Shown here: piece by piece, positions 1 through 6,427 of the stretch
Layout of the letters: every line of letters begins with the position of its first letter
Position numbering within the stretch: the stretch's first letter is position 1
Assembly: GCA_024280785.1 (NCBI GenBank)
Contig: JAJRPK010000376.1
Coordinates: forward strand, 1 to 9,513
Length of the DNA stretch: 9,513 nucleotides
Source of the DNA: Gammaproteobacteria bacterium
GTDB taxonomy: Bacteria > Pseudomonadota > Gammaproteobacteria > Pseudomonadales > UBA7434
Reading direction: 5' to 3'
Position numbers and translations under genes: made by a program
Notes under the pieces: generated by a model
Told to the model about the DNA's origin: nothing
The model's input: only the letters and a program-made list of their open reading frames with translations
Databases searched by the model: none

Positions 1-42
1 GGCCCGCCCGACAGGATTTGAACCTGTGACCTGCCTCTTAGG
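1..42 (-). other. 3'-half tRNA-Arg-like fragment, probable attachment (att) site
   Basis: Read on the minus strand this is the 3' half of a tRNA. It has a perfect 5-bp T arm (ACAGG/CCTGT) with loop TTCAAAT, an acceptor 3' strand CGGGCGG, a G discriminator and the CC of an encoded CCA cut by the window edge. Aligned to proteobacterial tRNA-Arg, it places CCT at the anticodon (40-42). The tRNA match stops right there: position 33 is G instead of the invariant T, and no partner 5' acceptor strand (CCGCCCG) occurs in the next 100 bases. A tRNA 3' half starting in the anticodon loop is the classic core of tyrosine-integrase attachment sites. By the usual polarity the element would lie to the right of the fragment, but what lies there is ordinary tRNA-Asn and uvrB, so this may be a scar. 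The isoacceptor assignment (Arg) is an inference. Confidence 0.6.
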
Positions 43-55
43 CAGGGTGTTTTTT

Positions 56-82
56 GTAGCTTGGTTGCTACTTATTTGCTAC
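56..82. repeat. Short repeats beside the tRNA fragment, possible integrase arm sites
   Basis: TTGCTAC occurs twice as a direct repeat (65-71 and 76-82, 11-bp period). GTAGC (56-60) forms an inverted repeat with GCTAC (67-71). Such closely spaced short repeats next to a tRNA 3'-half core resemble the arm-type binding sites of tyrosine integrases. No integrase gene is in the window, so the role is inferred from position only. Confidence 0.4.
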
Positions 83-104
83 CTATTTTTATTGACGCTA
101 GATA

Positions 105-132
105 CAAAAAGGGCTGCCTAATGCAACCCTTT
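105..132 (-). terminator. Intrinsic terminator of tRNA-Asn
   Basis: On the minus strand AAAGGGTTGC and GCAGCCCTTT form a 10-bp stem with one mismatch and a 5-base loop (ATTAG), followed by TTTTTG. It begins 17 bases past the CCA end of tRNA-Asn, the expected place for its terminator. Confidence 0.75.
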
Positions 133-149
133 AATATATAACTAGAATT

Positions 150-225
150 TGGCTCCGCCTGCTGGGCTCGAACCAGCGACCCAATGATTAACAGTCATTT
201 GCTCTACCAACTGAGCTAAGGCGGA
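150..225 (-). tRNA. tRNA-Asn (anticodon GTT)
   Basis: A complete 76-nt cloverleaf on the minus strand. It has acceptor stem TCCGCCT/AGGCGGA, discriminator G, encoded CCA (150-152), a D arm with AGCTCAG and GGTAGAGC, anticodon loop CTGTTAA with GTT, and a T arm with GGTTCGAGCC. GTT reads Asn codons AAC and AAU. It has its own terminator downstream and is not co-transcribed with uvrB, which lies on the other strand. Confidence 0.97.
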
Positions 226-621
226 ATTGTAACCGGGGTTTAAAGCGATTACCTATTCTATTATCGAGTATCGAAACGAATTGGGTATCACCGTAACCTT
301 GTTTTCTTGCTTGCTTATTAGAATCGAAGATTAGACCAAGAGCCGGAACTCTTGTTTAAACCTAGACCAAAATTTCGCGTCTTGCCAGCGAGTTCGCTTT
401 TTGTCGGTGCTTGGTTGGTACACACAATCAGAACACAAAAGGCAGCGCGAATGCAGTCAAGGGGCGGCATATTAATGGGCTGCCAAGGCCTCGTCAAGCC
501 CTGTTTAGTATTAATGCCATACGCCAGCAGAGTACTAAAGGGGCTTTATCATCTTGCCGTCTGCCCGTATGATTAACGGTTCGAAATTTAGAACCTATAT
601 TAAGACTCAAATCGCCTTCTC
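226..621. other. Divergent intergenic gap between tRNA-Asn and uvrB
   Basis: This stretch separates the divergently transcribed tRNA-Asn and uvrB. A 74-codon reading frame (352-576) has no recognisable family, no ribosome binding site and an arbitrary composition, so I do not count it as a gene. A possible tRNA-Asn -10 (TAGAAT, minus strand, 260-255) lies near the left end without a clear -35. The stretch 441-518 contains several pairable segments, and the right end carries a probable uvrB promoter. No CTGT-N8-ACAG LexA box was found. Confidence 0.6.
573..601 (+). promoter_or_regulatory. Probable sigma-70 promoter of uvrB
   Basis: -35 TTAACG (573-578) and -10 TATATT (596-601) are separated by 17 bp. 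Transcription would start near 608, leaving a leader of only about 14 nt before the ATG at 622. This agrees with the lack of a Shine-Dalgarno sequence. Each box has mismatches to consensus, so confidence is moderate. Confidence 0.4.
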
Positions 622-2646
622 ATGTCTAAATCGTTTACCGTTGTTGCACCTTATAGCCCCGCTGGAGACCAGCCACAGGCCATTGAAAAATTAGTCAAAG
701 GCGTCAACGCCGGTTTGGCAGGACAGGTGCTGCTGGGCGTTACAGGCTCAGGTAAGACCTATACGATCGCTAATGTCATCGCCCAACTACAGCGGCCGAC
801 TATCGTGATGGCTCACAATAAAACGCTGGCAGCGCAACTGTATGGCGAGTTTCGCGAATTCTTTCCTAATAACGCGGTCGAGTATTTCGTCTCATATTAC
901 GATTATTATCAACCCGAGGCGTATGTGGCCGCCTCTGATACCTTTATCGAGAAAGACTCGTCGATCAATGAGCATATCGAGCAAATGCGCTTATCGGCGA
1001 CCAAGGCGCTGCTGGAGAGGCCTGATGCTGTAGTTGTGGCGACAGTATCGGCCATCTATGGTTTGGGTGATCCCGACTCCTATTTAAAAATGGTTCTTCA
1101 TTTGCGCCGGGGTGATCACTACAAACAGCCCGATATTCTTAATCGCTTGGCCGAGCTACAATATTCTCGTAATGATATCGATTTTACTCGAGGCACTTTT
1201 CGAGTACGGGGCGATGTTATCGATATTTTTCCCGCTGAATCCGAGCGCGATGCGATTCGGGTGGATTTATTCGGTGATGAGCTAGAGCAGTTGAGTATCT
1301 TTGACCCGCTAACGGGCGAGGTACTGTCAAAAGTTCCGCGCTACACCATTTATCCTAAATCACATTATGTGACGCCTAGAAGTGAAATATTGAAAGCGGT
1401 TGATCTGATCGAAGCCGAGATGCACGAGCGCTTAGCTGAATTAAAGCAAAACAATAAGTTGGTGGAAGAGCAGCGTTTGGGTCAGAGGACCAAGTATGAT
1501 TTAGAACTCATTCGCGAACTAGGGTTTTGTACCGGCATAGAAAACTATTCGCGACATCTTTCAGGCCGCAAAGTGGGCGAGCCACCCCCCACCTTATTTG
1601 ATTATTTACCTAACGATGCGTTAGTTGTGGTTGATGAGTCACACGTGACTATTCCGCAAATTGGTGCTATGTACAAGGGTGATAGATCACGAAAGGAGAC
1701 CTTGGTTCAGTACGGTTTTCGATTGCCATCGGCATTGGATAATCGACCGTTGAGGTTTGATGAATGGGAAAGTCTGGCGCCACAGTGTATTTATGTTACG
1801 GCAACGCCGGGTAAATATGAAAAGGAGCGCGGTGCAGATGTCGTAGAACAGTTAGTACGCCCAACGGGTTTGCTAGATCCCAAAATAGAAATACGGGGTG
1901 CGACGACACAAGTTGATGACTTGTTGTCAGAGATAAATATTTGTGCTGCAAAAAATGAGCGAGTGTTAGTGACCACCTTGACCAAACGAATGGCCGAGGA
2001 TCTAACGGAATATTTGGATGAGCATGGGGTGCGAGTTCGTTATTTGCATTCGGATATTGACACCGTAGAGCGAGTTGAAATTATTCGCGACTTACGCCTT
2101 GGGGAGTTTGACGTGTTGGTGGGGATTAACCTGCTCAGAGAAGGTTTGGACTTGCCCGAAGTATCATTGGTGGCGATACTCGATGCGGATAAAGAAGGGT
2201 TTTTACGGTCAGAGACTTCGTTAGTACAAACCATTGGACGCGCGGCGAGAAACATCAATGGCAAAGCTATTTTATACGCGGACAAGATTACGGGATCGAT
2301 GCAGCGAGCGATTGATGAAACTGATCGTCGGCGTAAAATCCAGAAGGAATACAATGAAAAGCACGGTATTACGCCTGAAGGCATTCGCAAGAGTGTTACA
2401 GATATTATGGAAGGGGCCTATTCAAAAGGAAAATCGCGATCCAGAGGGCGGGGTCAAAGAGTTGCGGAGCCGTCTATGGCTGATTATGCCGATTCCGTTG
2501 AAGACTTATCACCAAAAGCTTTGGCTAGAAAAATCAAAGGCTTAGAAGAAGAAATGTATCAGCGATCGCGTGATTTAGAGTTTGAAGAAGCGGCTAAAAT
2601 TCGCGATCAGTTAACCGTGTTAAAACAGCGAGCATTTGTAAGTTAA
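622..2646 (+). CDS. uvrB: UvrB, excinuclease ABC subunit B
   Basis: UvrB is the damage-verifying helicase-like subunit of nucleotide excision repair. UvrA2B loads it on DNA, it clamps one strand with its beta-hairpin, and it then recruits UvrC for the two incisions. The 674 residues match the family's usual length. Visible motifs are Walker A GVTGSGKT (39-46), the beta-hairpin tyrosines in YYDYYQPEAY (92-101, at the same numbering as E. coli), the DESH Walker B (338-341), helicase motifs V/VI in GINLLREGLDLPEVS and QTIGRAARN, and a C-terminal UVR motif (about 638-670) that contacts UvrC. Start: the MSK opening matches E. coli UvrB, and no upstream in-frame start is better. There is no Shine-Dalgarno sequence, and the leader is probably very short. 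No SOS (LexA) box is seen upstream, although uvrB is SOS-controlled in E. coli. No terminator precedes the tRNA-Val promoter. Confidence 0.99.
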   Translation: MSKSFTVVAPYSPAGDQPQAIEKLVKGVNAGLAGQVLLGVTGSGKTYTIANVIAQLQRPTIVMAHNKTLAAQLYGEFREFFPNNAVEYFVSYYDYYQPEAYVAASDTFIEKDSSINEHIEQMRLSATKALLERPDAVVVATVSAIYGLGDPDSYLKMVLHLRRGDHYKQPDILNRLAELQYSRNDIDFTRGTFRVRGDVIDIFPAESERDAIRVDLFGDELEQLSIFDPLTGEVLSKVPRYTIYPKSHYVTPRSEILKAVDLIEAEMHERLAELKQNNKLVEEQRLGQRTKYDLELIRELGFCTGIENYSRHLSGRKVGEPPPTLFDYLPNDALVVVDESHVTIPQIGAMYKGDRSRKETLVQYGFRLPSALDNRPLRFDEWESLAPQCIYVTATPGKYEKERGADVVEQLVRPTGLLDPKIEIRGATTQVDDLLSEINICAAKNERVLVTTLTKRMAEDLTEYLDEHGVRVRYLHSDIDTVERVEIIRDLRLGEFDVLVGINLLREGLDLPEVSLVAILDADKEGFLRSETSLVQTIGRAARNINGKAILYADKITGSMQRAIDETDRRRKIQKEYNEKHGITPEGIRKSVTDIMEGAYSKGKSRSRGRGQRVAEPSMADYADSVEDLSPKALARKIKGLEEEMYQRSRDLEFEEAAKIRDQLTVLKQRAFVS

Positions 2647-2653
2647 GAAGCAT

Positions 2654-2681
2654 TTGCAGCTTCAGCGCGGATACGTATAAT
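2654..2681 (+). promoter_or_regulatory. Promoter of tRNA-Val
   Basis: A perfect -10 TATAAT (2676-2681) and a -35 TTGCAG (2654-2659) are 16 bp apart. A GC-rich stretch (GCGGCCCGC, 2683-2691) follows the -10, which is the discriminator type of stable-RNA promoters under stringent control. Transcription would start near 2688, giving a 5' leader of about 60 nt to be removed by RNase P. Confidence 0.7.
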
Positions 2682-2747
2682 AGCGGCCCGCTGATTACGA
2701 TCCTGGCTACTGGATGGGTAAATTAGTGATTTAAAAACAGTTACTGT

Positions 2748-2824
2748 ACGACCGTAGCTCAGTTGGTTAGAGCATCGCCTTGACATGGCGGGGGTCGGTG
2801 GTTCAAATCCACTCGGTCGTACCA
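2748..2824 (+). tRNA. tRNA-Val (anticodon GAC)
   Basis: A complete 77-nt cloverleaf: acceptor ACGACCG/CGGTCGT, discriminator A with encoded CCA (2822-2824), D arm TAGCTCAGTTGGTTAGAGC, anticodon loop TTGACAT with GAC, variable loop and T arm GGTGG/CCACT with TTCAAAT. It closely resembles enterobacterial valV/valW. The first pair is A1:U72 rather than the usual G1:C72, and the base before it (T2747) could pair with the discriminator A. It has its own promoter and terminator, so it is a monocistronic tRNA unit. Confidence 0.97.
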
Positions 2825-2833
2825 AAATAAATA

Positions 2834-2862
2834 AGCCCGCCTTGAGCGGGCTTTTTATTTTT
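2834..2862 (+). terminator. Intrinsic terminator after tRNA-Val
   Basis: A perfect 7-bp stem AGCCCGC/GCGGGCT (2834-2840 and 2846-2852) with loop CTTGA is followed by TTTTATTTTT. It begins 9 bases after the tRNA CCA. The A-rich 5' flank could make it act in both directions and also stop the minus-strand cvfB transcript. Confidence 0.9.
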
Positions 2863-2980
2863 GGAAGCGTTTCGTTGAAGGCGAAGAGCGAAGCCAAAGC
2901 ACATTATTCTCGGCAAAGACTAATGATTACAAGACACAGTCTCCACATAGGGTTCTGAGCCTTAAGATCTTTGTATCCTA

Positions 2981-3838
2981 TCAGACCAACTCAATCCCAT
3001 CAGATTCAATACGAATTAAACGCTGCTTATACAAGTTACCGACTGAGCGCTTAAAATTTCTTTTACTGACTTTAAAAACACGAAAAATTTCTTCTGGTGG
3101 ACTTTTATCCGAAAGTGCAGCACGTCCACCTACGTTTTTTAGATGCGCAAGTATTCGTTCATCGAGTTCATTGCGCGATTGTTTATCTAAGGAATTAATA
3201 CTTAAATCGATCTTTCCATCGTCACGAATCGATTTAATCCAACCCTGCATACGCTCACCAAACTTTAAGGGTTGACTTAAATCTTCATGAAAAATAAGCC
3301 CAATATATTCGCCATTAATAACGGCTTTATAACCGAGCTTAGACTTGCCTGCGATCAGTAAATCAACCGCTTGACGGGGACGAAATCCACCACCCTCTTC
3401 ACTTAAGTGTTCATGCAATACCGTACTACACGCAATACGATCAGTACTTTTATCAACAAAGATACACACTACATAACGGCCACCCTCTCTCACCGGGTAA
3501 GCCTGTTCAGAAAAAGGCAATAACAAGTCTTTGGGTAAGCCCCAATCTAAAAATGCCCCGTGATCATTCACTGTCAGTACTTCTAAATAAGCGCACTCAC
3601 CCACTTGAGCTAACGGTGCTTCCATCGTTGCTACCCAACTGCCATCAGCGTTTTTATAGCAAAATACGTCTAGTTGATCACCTACTCCCTTTTCTTTTTT
3701 TTGATTAACGCTTTCTTTGTGAACCTCTTTAGCCGACAAGAAGAGTTTTTCCGTTGGACTATCATCTTCGCTCACATAATAACCATCTGCTACTACTTCA
3801 ATCACCGTTAAGCAATTATGTTTACCCAGTTGTAGCAT
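2981..3838 (-). CDS. cvfB: CvfB/YitL-family S1-domain RNA-binding protein
   Basis: At 285 residues it has the usual CvfB length. Members of this cytoplasmic family bind RNA. In Staphylococcus aureus CvfB affects virulence gene expression, and in gammaproteobacteria its targets are largely unknown. Layout: an N-terminal S1-like barrel (about 1-60), a central S1 domain (about 78-142) with the family signature GAFLDWGLPKDLLLPFSEQ, a third S1-like barrel (about 150-215) ending in GKIDLSINS, and a C-terminal winged helix (about 225-285) with FKVSKRNFKRSVGNLYKQRLI. The ATG at 3838 opens the first barrel directly (MLQLGKHNCL), so this start is accepted, although only a weak GGGA precedes it. It stands alone: plus-strand tRNA-Val lies on one side and a divergent antitoxin remnant on the other. 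Confidence 0.93.
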   Translation of the reverse strand: MLQLGKHNCLTVIEVVADGYYVSEDDSPTEKLFLSAKEVHKESVNQKKEKGVGDQLDVFCYKNADGSWVATMEAPLAQVGECAYLEVLTVNDHGAFLDWGLPKDLLLPFSEQAYPVREGGRYVVCIFVDKSTDRIACSTVLHEHLSEEGGGFRPRQAVDLLIAGKSKLGYKAVINGEYIGLIFHEDLSQPLKFGERMQGWIKSIRDDGKIDLSINSLDKQSRNELDERILAHLKNVGGRAALSDKSPPEEIFRVFKVSKRNFKRSVGNLYKQRLIRIESDGIELV

Positions 3839-3880
3839 GTATTTTCCCGAGAGATATTCTTTAAAATAAGTAATCTTATT

Positions 3881-3909
3881 ATTCTACCTTATAAAGTACA
3901 GGTCCCCAA
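3881..3909 (-). promoter_or_regulatory. Candidate promoter of cvfB
   Basis: On the minus strand the -10 TAGAAT (3886-3881) and -35 TTGGGG (3909-3904) are 17 bp apart. Transcription would start near 3874, about 36 nt before the cvfB ATG. The -35 is weak. Confidence 0.35.
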
Positions 3910-4180
3910 TTAAAGTATCCGTTAAACTATGGCGGGCTCAGCATGGAACAGGTCAGATGAGTCGGGAAATCGGAATGATAGTGAGATTTTTTGTGGGCGG
4001 CAGGCGTGGGAGAGCGAGGGTCTTGAGCTTCAATCTGTTCGTGCGGCCTTGATTGAAGCCGAAAAGAGTTTAGAAACTAAGGGATGCAGTGAAAGCACCG
4101 TTGACAAAAGTGGGTCGCGGTCGGGCGACCCCGACAAATCACTTCTAATCGAAGAAAAAATTATCAAATATAAATCCTAA
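3909..4180 (+). pseudogene. Decayed ParD-type antitoxin gene, toxin missing
   Basis: ParD antitoxins pair an N-terminal ribbon-helix-helix DNA-binding fold with a C-terminal helix that neutralises ParE. The frame from the ATG at 3929 (83 codons) contains ESGNRNDSEIF and then ESEGLELQSVRAALIEAEKS, which match the conserved turn (SGxYxNxSEVI) and C-terminal (RAALIEAE) blocks of ParD. The N-terminal strand IKVSVKL is encoded just upstream (3909-3929) in a different frame. One lost base near 3957 (CAG-AT-GAG) would join the frames to read GQ-x-ESGN. The region between SEIF and GRQAWESE is also shortened, and after TVDK the match is lost. No ParE-like frame follows: the next gene is on the other strand. 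This is family recognition by eye, so the call is moderately sure. The alternative is a functional small protein of unknown role. Confidence 0.55.
4112..4135. repeat. Overlapping GC-rich hairpins
   Basis: GGGTCGC (4112-4118) pairs with GCGACCC (4125-4131), and overlapping it GTCGGG (4120-4125) pairs with CCCGAC (4130-4135). Both are perfect stems but mutually exclusive. No T-tract follows, so it is not a standard terminator. It lies inside the end of the antitoxin remnant, where the ParD match is lost. Confidence 0.5.
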
Positions 4181-4218
4181 ACCAATTTCGATAGCCACTA
4201 AACCCTATCTACTTAAAA

Positions 4219-4617
4219 TTAGTCATAAGGTTCATAAGACTTCTGCTCAGATAAATCCGAATTCATCAGGTGATCAATCTCCCGTTTTAGCGATGCCCGC
4301 CGGTCATTAACTTTGTAAACCGATCGTGCAAGACTTATAAAGTCAGCGCCAAAGCTCATATTCTTTTCACAAAGGCGAATGTTATCTTCGATCACCCACA
4401 GAGATTTATTGACTCCTAATAAATCAGATTTTTGCTGAGAGATCGCTTCGATATCAATTGACCTAACAATATCAATAAGGTTTTTATGCTCGTGATTAAT
4501 CTTAATCAGTTTTTCAGCCGATTTTATTCGCTCTTGCTTTATTTCGAGTATGGTTAATTTATCGATAAGCTCGCCAACAGAAATGGGCGCTTTAATAACA
4601 ATAGTTGGCGTGGTCAT
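4219..4617 (-). CDS. DUF6165 family protein
   Basis: A small, charged, probably cytoplasmic protein of 132 residues from the ATG at 4617. It is recognised as DUF6165 by ISVGELIDKLTILEIKQERI (12-31) near the N-terminus, SLWVIEDNIR (72-81) in the middle, and FISLARSVYKVNDRRASLKREID (93-115) followed by the EQKSY tail. The family has no known biochemical function. It looks alpha-helical, with heptad-like hydrophobic spacing and no signal peptide or membrane segment. A TTG at 4632 could add five residues, but the ATG is preferred: GAGAG lies 8 bases upstream, and the family block begins soon after it. It follows the TPR-glycosyltransferase gene after 19 bp, so the two are almost certainly co-transcribed and probably work together. 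Confidence 0.88.
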   Translation of the reverse strand: MTTPTIVIKAPISVGELIDKLTILEIKQERIKSAEKLIKINHEHKNLIDIVRSIDIEAISQQKSDLLGVNKSLWVIEDNIRLCEKNMSFGADFISLARSVYKVNDRRASLKREIDHLMNSDLSEQKSYEPYD

Positions 4618-4636
4618 GGTGCTAGCTCTCAATATG

Positions 4637-6361
4637 TTAAGTAAAATCGTATTCTTTTAATTCGGTGGTAACGCGTTGCATGAGTTCTGCCCAATCTCCG
4701 TCACGATGCTGGCGGAATAATCGAATGTTTGGATACCAACGAGATTTTTCGCCCGCTAATCCCCATCTCCACTCGGGAATTTTGTGCAGTAAAATCCAAC
4801 AGGGAATACCGAGCCCCCCGGCAAGGTGGGCAACGTAAGTATCGGAGGTGATAATTAAATGACAGTTCATCATGATTGCGGCTGTATCAATAAAGTCCCA
4901 AACATCGCTAATTTTATTTTGACCAGAGATGAAATTGTCTCGAAATGAGCAGTCTTCTAACTGTTCGGCTCCATCACCTTTTTGTAATGAAAGAAGCTGA
5001 ACTCCGTCAATTTGTGCAAGAGGAGCAAACTCGGCCAGTGTAAATGACCGCCCGCGAAGTGTTCCTCGTTCTGTTTTCGGGTTGCCCTGCCAGTTAATAC
5101 CAACAACAAATGATTCGGTGGTGTGAATCACCTTGTTCCACTGCGCATCTTTACTCGGGTTGGACTGAATGTAAGAGAGAGGTTCAGTATCGGCATTGTC
5201 AGGGACGCCTAGAAGGCCTGGTACGGATAACATGGGAACCCATTGAGCGTCGTTATCAATAACTAACTCAGGATCGCTTTGCGAATATACGCGGTCGAAT
5301 ATTTTGCACTGTTCAATAATTTTTACTAGCTTATCAGGCACGGATATAGAGACGTGAGGCATTTTCTGCTTAAGTAAAATACCGTAACGCATAAATTGAA
5401 ATACATCGCCTAAACCTTGTTCGGCCGATAAAATCAGTTCTCGTCGAAATGCGAAATCACCATCCCACATTACTGTATTGGGGTTATTGACCGCGCTATT
5501 TAGCTGGCGCTTAAGTCGCCATTCGTATTCGTGCCAGCCCTCTTGCCATTCACCGTTTAGAAGTAGAGTCATAGAAAGGTTGTAGTGGGCGCCGGGAAAG
5601 TCTGGCTTATACTTAATAGCGTTGCGGTAACATTGAATAGCTTCAATTAGTTCGCCTTGCTCGGTCAGCGCGTTACCCAAATGGCAATGAACCTCGGGAT
5701 TGTTAGCTTGCAACGAGAGTGCTCTGCGATAGCATTGAATCGCCTCTTCGCCATGGCCTTGTTCTTGGAGGCATATGCCAAGATTGGCGTGAGCACTTGT
5801 AAAGCGAGGCTGTCGTTTGATGGCGGCTCGGTAGCATGTTATTGCGTCATCAAGCTTTTCTTGCTGCTTCAGGGCATTCCCTAGATTAGTGTAGGCCTCG
5901 GGGTAATGGTCTCTAAGATTAATAGCCGAGCGGTAACAGAGAACGGCGTCGGCTGTTTTTTCTTGAGCGAACAGCGCGTTACCTAGGTTAAAGTGCCACT
6001 CAGGAGTTTTAGGCTCTAAGGAAACGGCAGTGTGAAAAGATAGGATGGCTTGATCCAATTGCCCCAATGCTTGTAGCGCGTTACCGAGATTGGAATGAGA
6101 CTGTGCGTAATCGGGTTTAATTTCTACGGCTTTTGCCAATATCCTGGCGGCTTTTTGAAAGCGTCCCGTGGCTAGATATAGCGTACCGAGATTGCCCGCG
6201 ATGACATAATTATTTGGCTCGCTGGTTAGTATGGTCAGGTATTCTTTTTCAGCTCGAGTGAGATTGCCGTCGACGTGGGCCTTAATGGCTTGTTCGATAC
6301 TGAGCGCATTATTTTTATTGGTCTTAGACTTTCGCGTGGACTGCTTTTTTTTCTTAACCAT
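4637..6361 (-). CDS. TPR-repeat protein with C-terminal GT9-like glycosyltransferase domain
   Basis: A 574-residue protein. A lysine-rich N-terminus (MVKKKKQSTRKSKTNKNN) is followed by a TPR solenoid in which the NLG/HLG/NLS signature recurs every 34 residues (57, 91, 125, 159, 193, 227, 261), with one more degenerate repeat at about 22-52. After the linker EGWHEYEWR comes a domain resembling ADP-heptose:LPS heptosyltransferases (GT9-like): GLGDVFQFMRY (317-326), GINWQGNPKTERGTLRGRSF (421-440), LLSLQKGDGAEQL (456-468), DFIDTAAIM (489-497), TSDTYVAHLAGGLGIPCWILL (505-525) and WRWG..RWYPNIRLFRQ (531-551). Such TPR-GT proteins are thought to modify proteins or surface glycans, but the donor and acceptor here are unknown. 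It has no signal peptide or membrane segment. No good Shine-Dalgarno sequence precedes the ATG. A run of eight A's lies in codons 3-6. It is the first gene of a pair with the DUF6165 gene, and an IS3 remnant begins 66 bp upstream of its start. Confidence 0.9.
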   Translation of the reverse strand: MVKKKKQSTRKSKTNKNNALSIEQAIKAHVDGNLTRAEKEYLTILTSEPNNYVIAGNLGTLYLATGRFQKAARILAKAVEIKPDYAQSHSNLGNALQALGQLDQAILSFHTAVSLEPKTPEWHFNLGNALFAQEKTADAVLCYRSAINLRDHYPEAYTNLGNALKQQEKLDDAITCYRAAIKRQPRFTSAHANLGICLQEQGHGEEAIQCYRRALSLQANNPEVHCHLGNALTEQGELIEAIQCYRNAIKYKPDFPGAHYNLSMTLLLNGEWQEGWHEYEWRLKRQLNSAVNNPNTVMWDGDFAFRRELILSAEQGLGDVFQFMRYGILLKQKMPHVSISVPDKLVKIIEQCKIFDRVYSQSDPELVIDNDAQWVPMLSVPGLLGVPDNADTEPLSYIQSNPSKDAQWNKVIHTTESFVVGINWQGNPKTERGTLRGRSFTLAEFAPLAQIDGVQLLSLQKGDGAEQLEDCSFRDNFISGQNKISDVWDFIDTAAIMMNCHLIITSDTYVAHLAGGLGIPCWILLHKIPEWRWGLAGEKSRWYPNIRLFRQHRDGDWAELMQRVTTELKEYDFT

Positions 6362-6427
6362 TTTTTCAACTATATCTAAAAAACTTAATTAATTTAAAGC
6401 TATTTATCGACAATGTTCTAGATTGGT

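Noticed and set aside
500..516. CTGT at 501-504 as half of a LexA box before uvrB
   Set aside because: The second half, eight bases on, reads AATG instead of ACAG, so it is not a LexA site.
352..576. 74-codon frame between tRNA-Asn and uvrB
   Set aside because: It has no recognisable domain, no ribosome binding site and no conserved pattern. It overlaps stretches that fold and the probable uvrB -35.
2040..2390. 116-codon minus-strand frame inside uvrB
   Set aside because: It lies wholly within the strongly conserved uvrB coding sequence and matches no family. It is a shadow frame.
2643..2897. 84-codon minus-strand frame containing RPSGFEPPTPAMSRRCSNQLSYGR
   Set aside because: This peptide is a well-known artefact of translating the antisense strand of a tRNA, here tRNA-Val plus its terminator.
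2863..2980. Possible small gene or terminator between tRNA-Val and cvfB
   Set aside because: No open frame with a ribosome site and no convincing hairpin with a T-tract were seen beyond the tRNA-Val terminator.
4181..4218. Terminator after the DUF6165 gene
   Set aside because: Only a 5-bp GATAG/CTATC dyad with no T-tract could be found, which is too weak to call.
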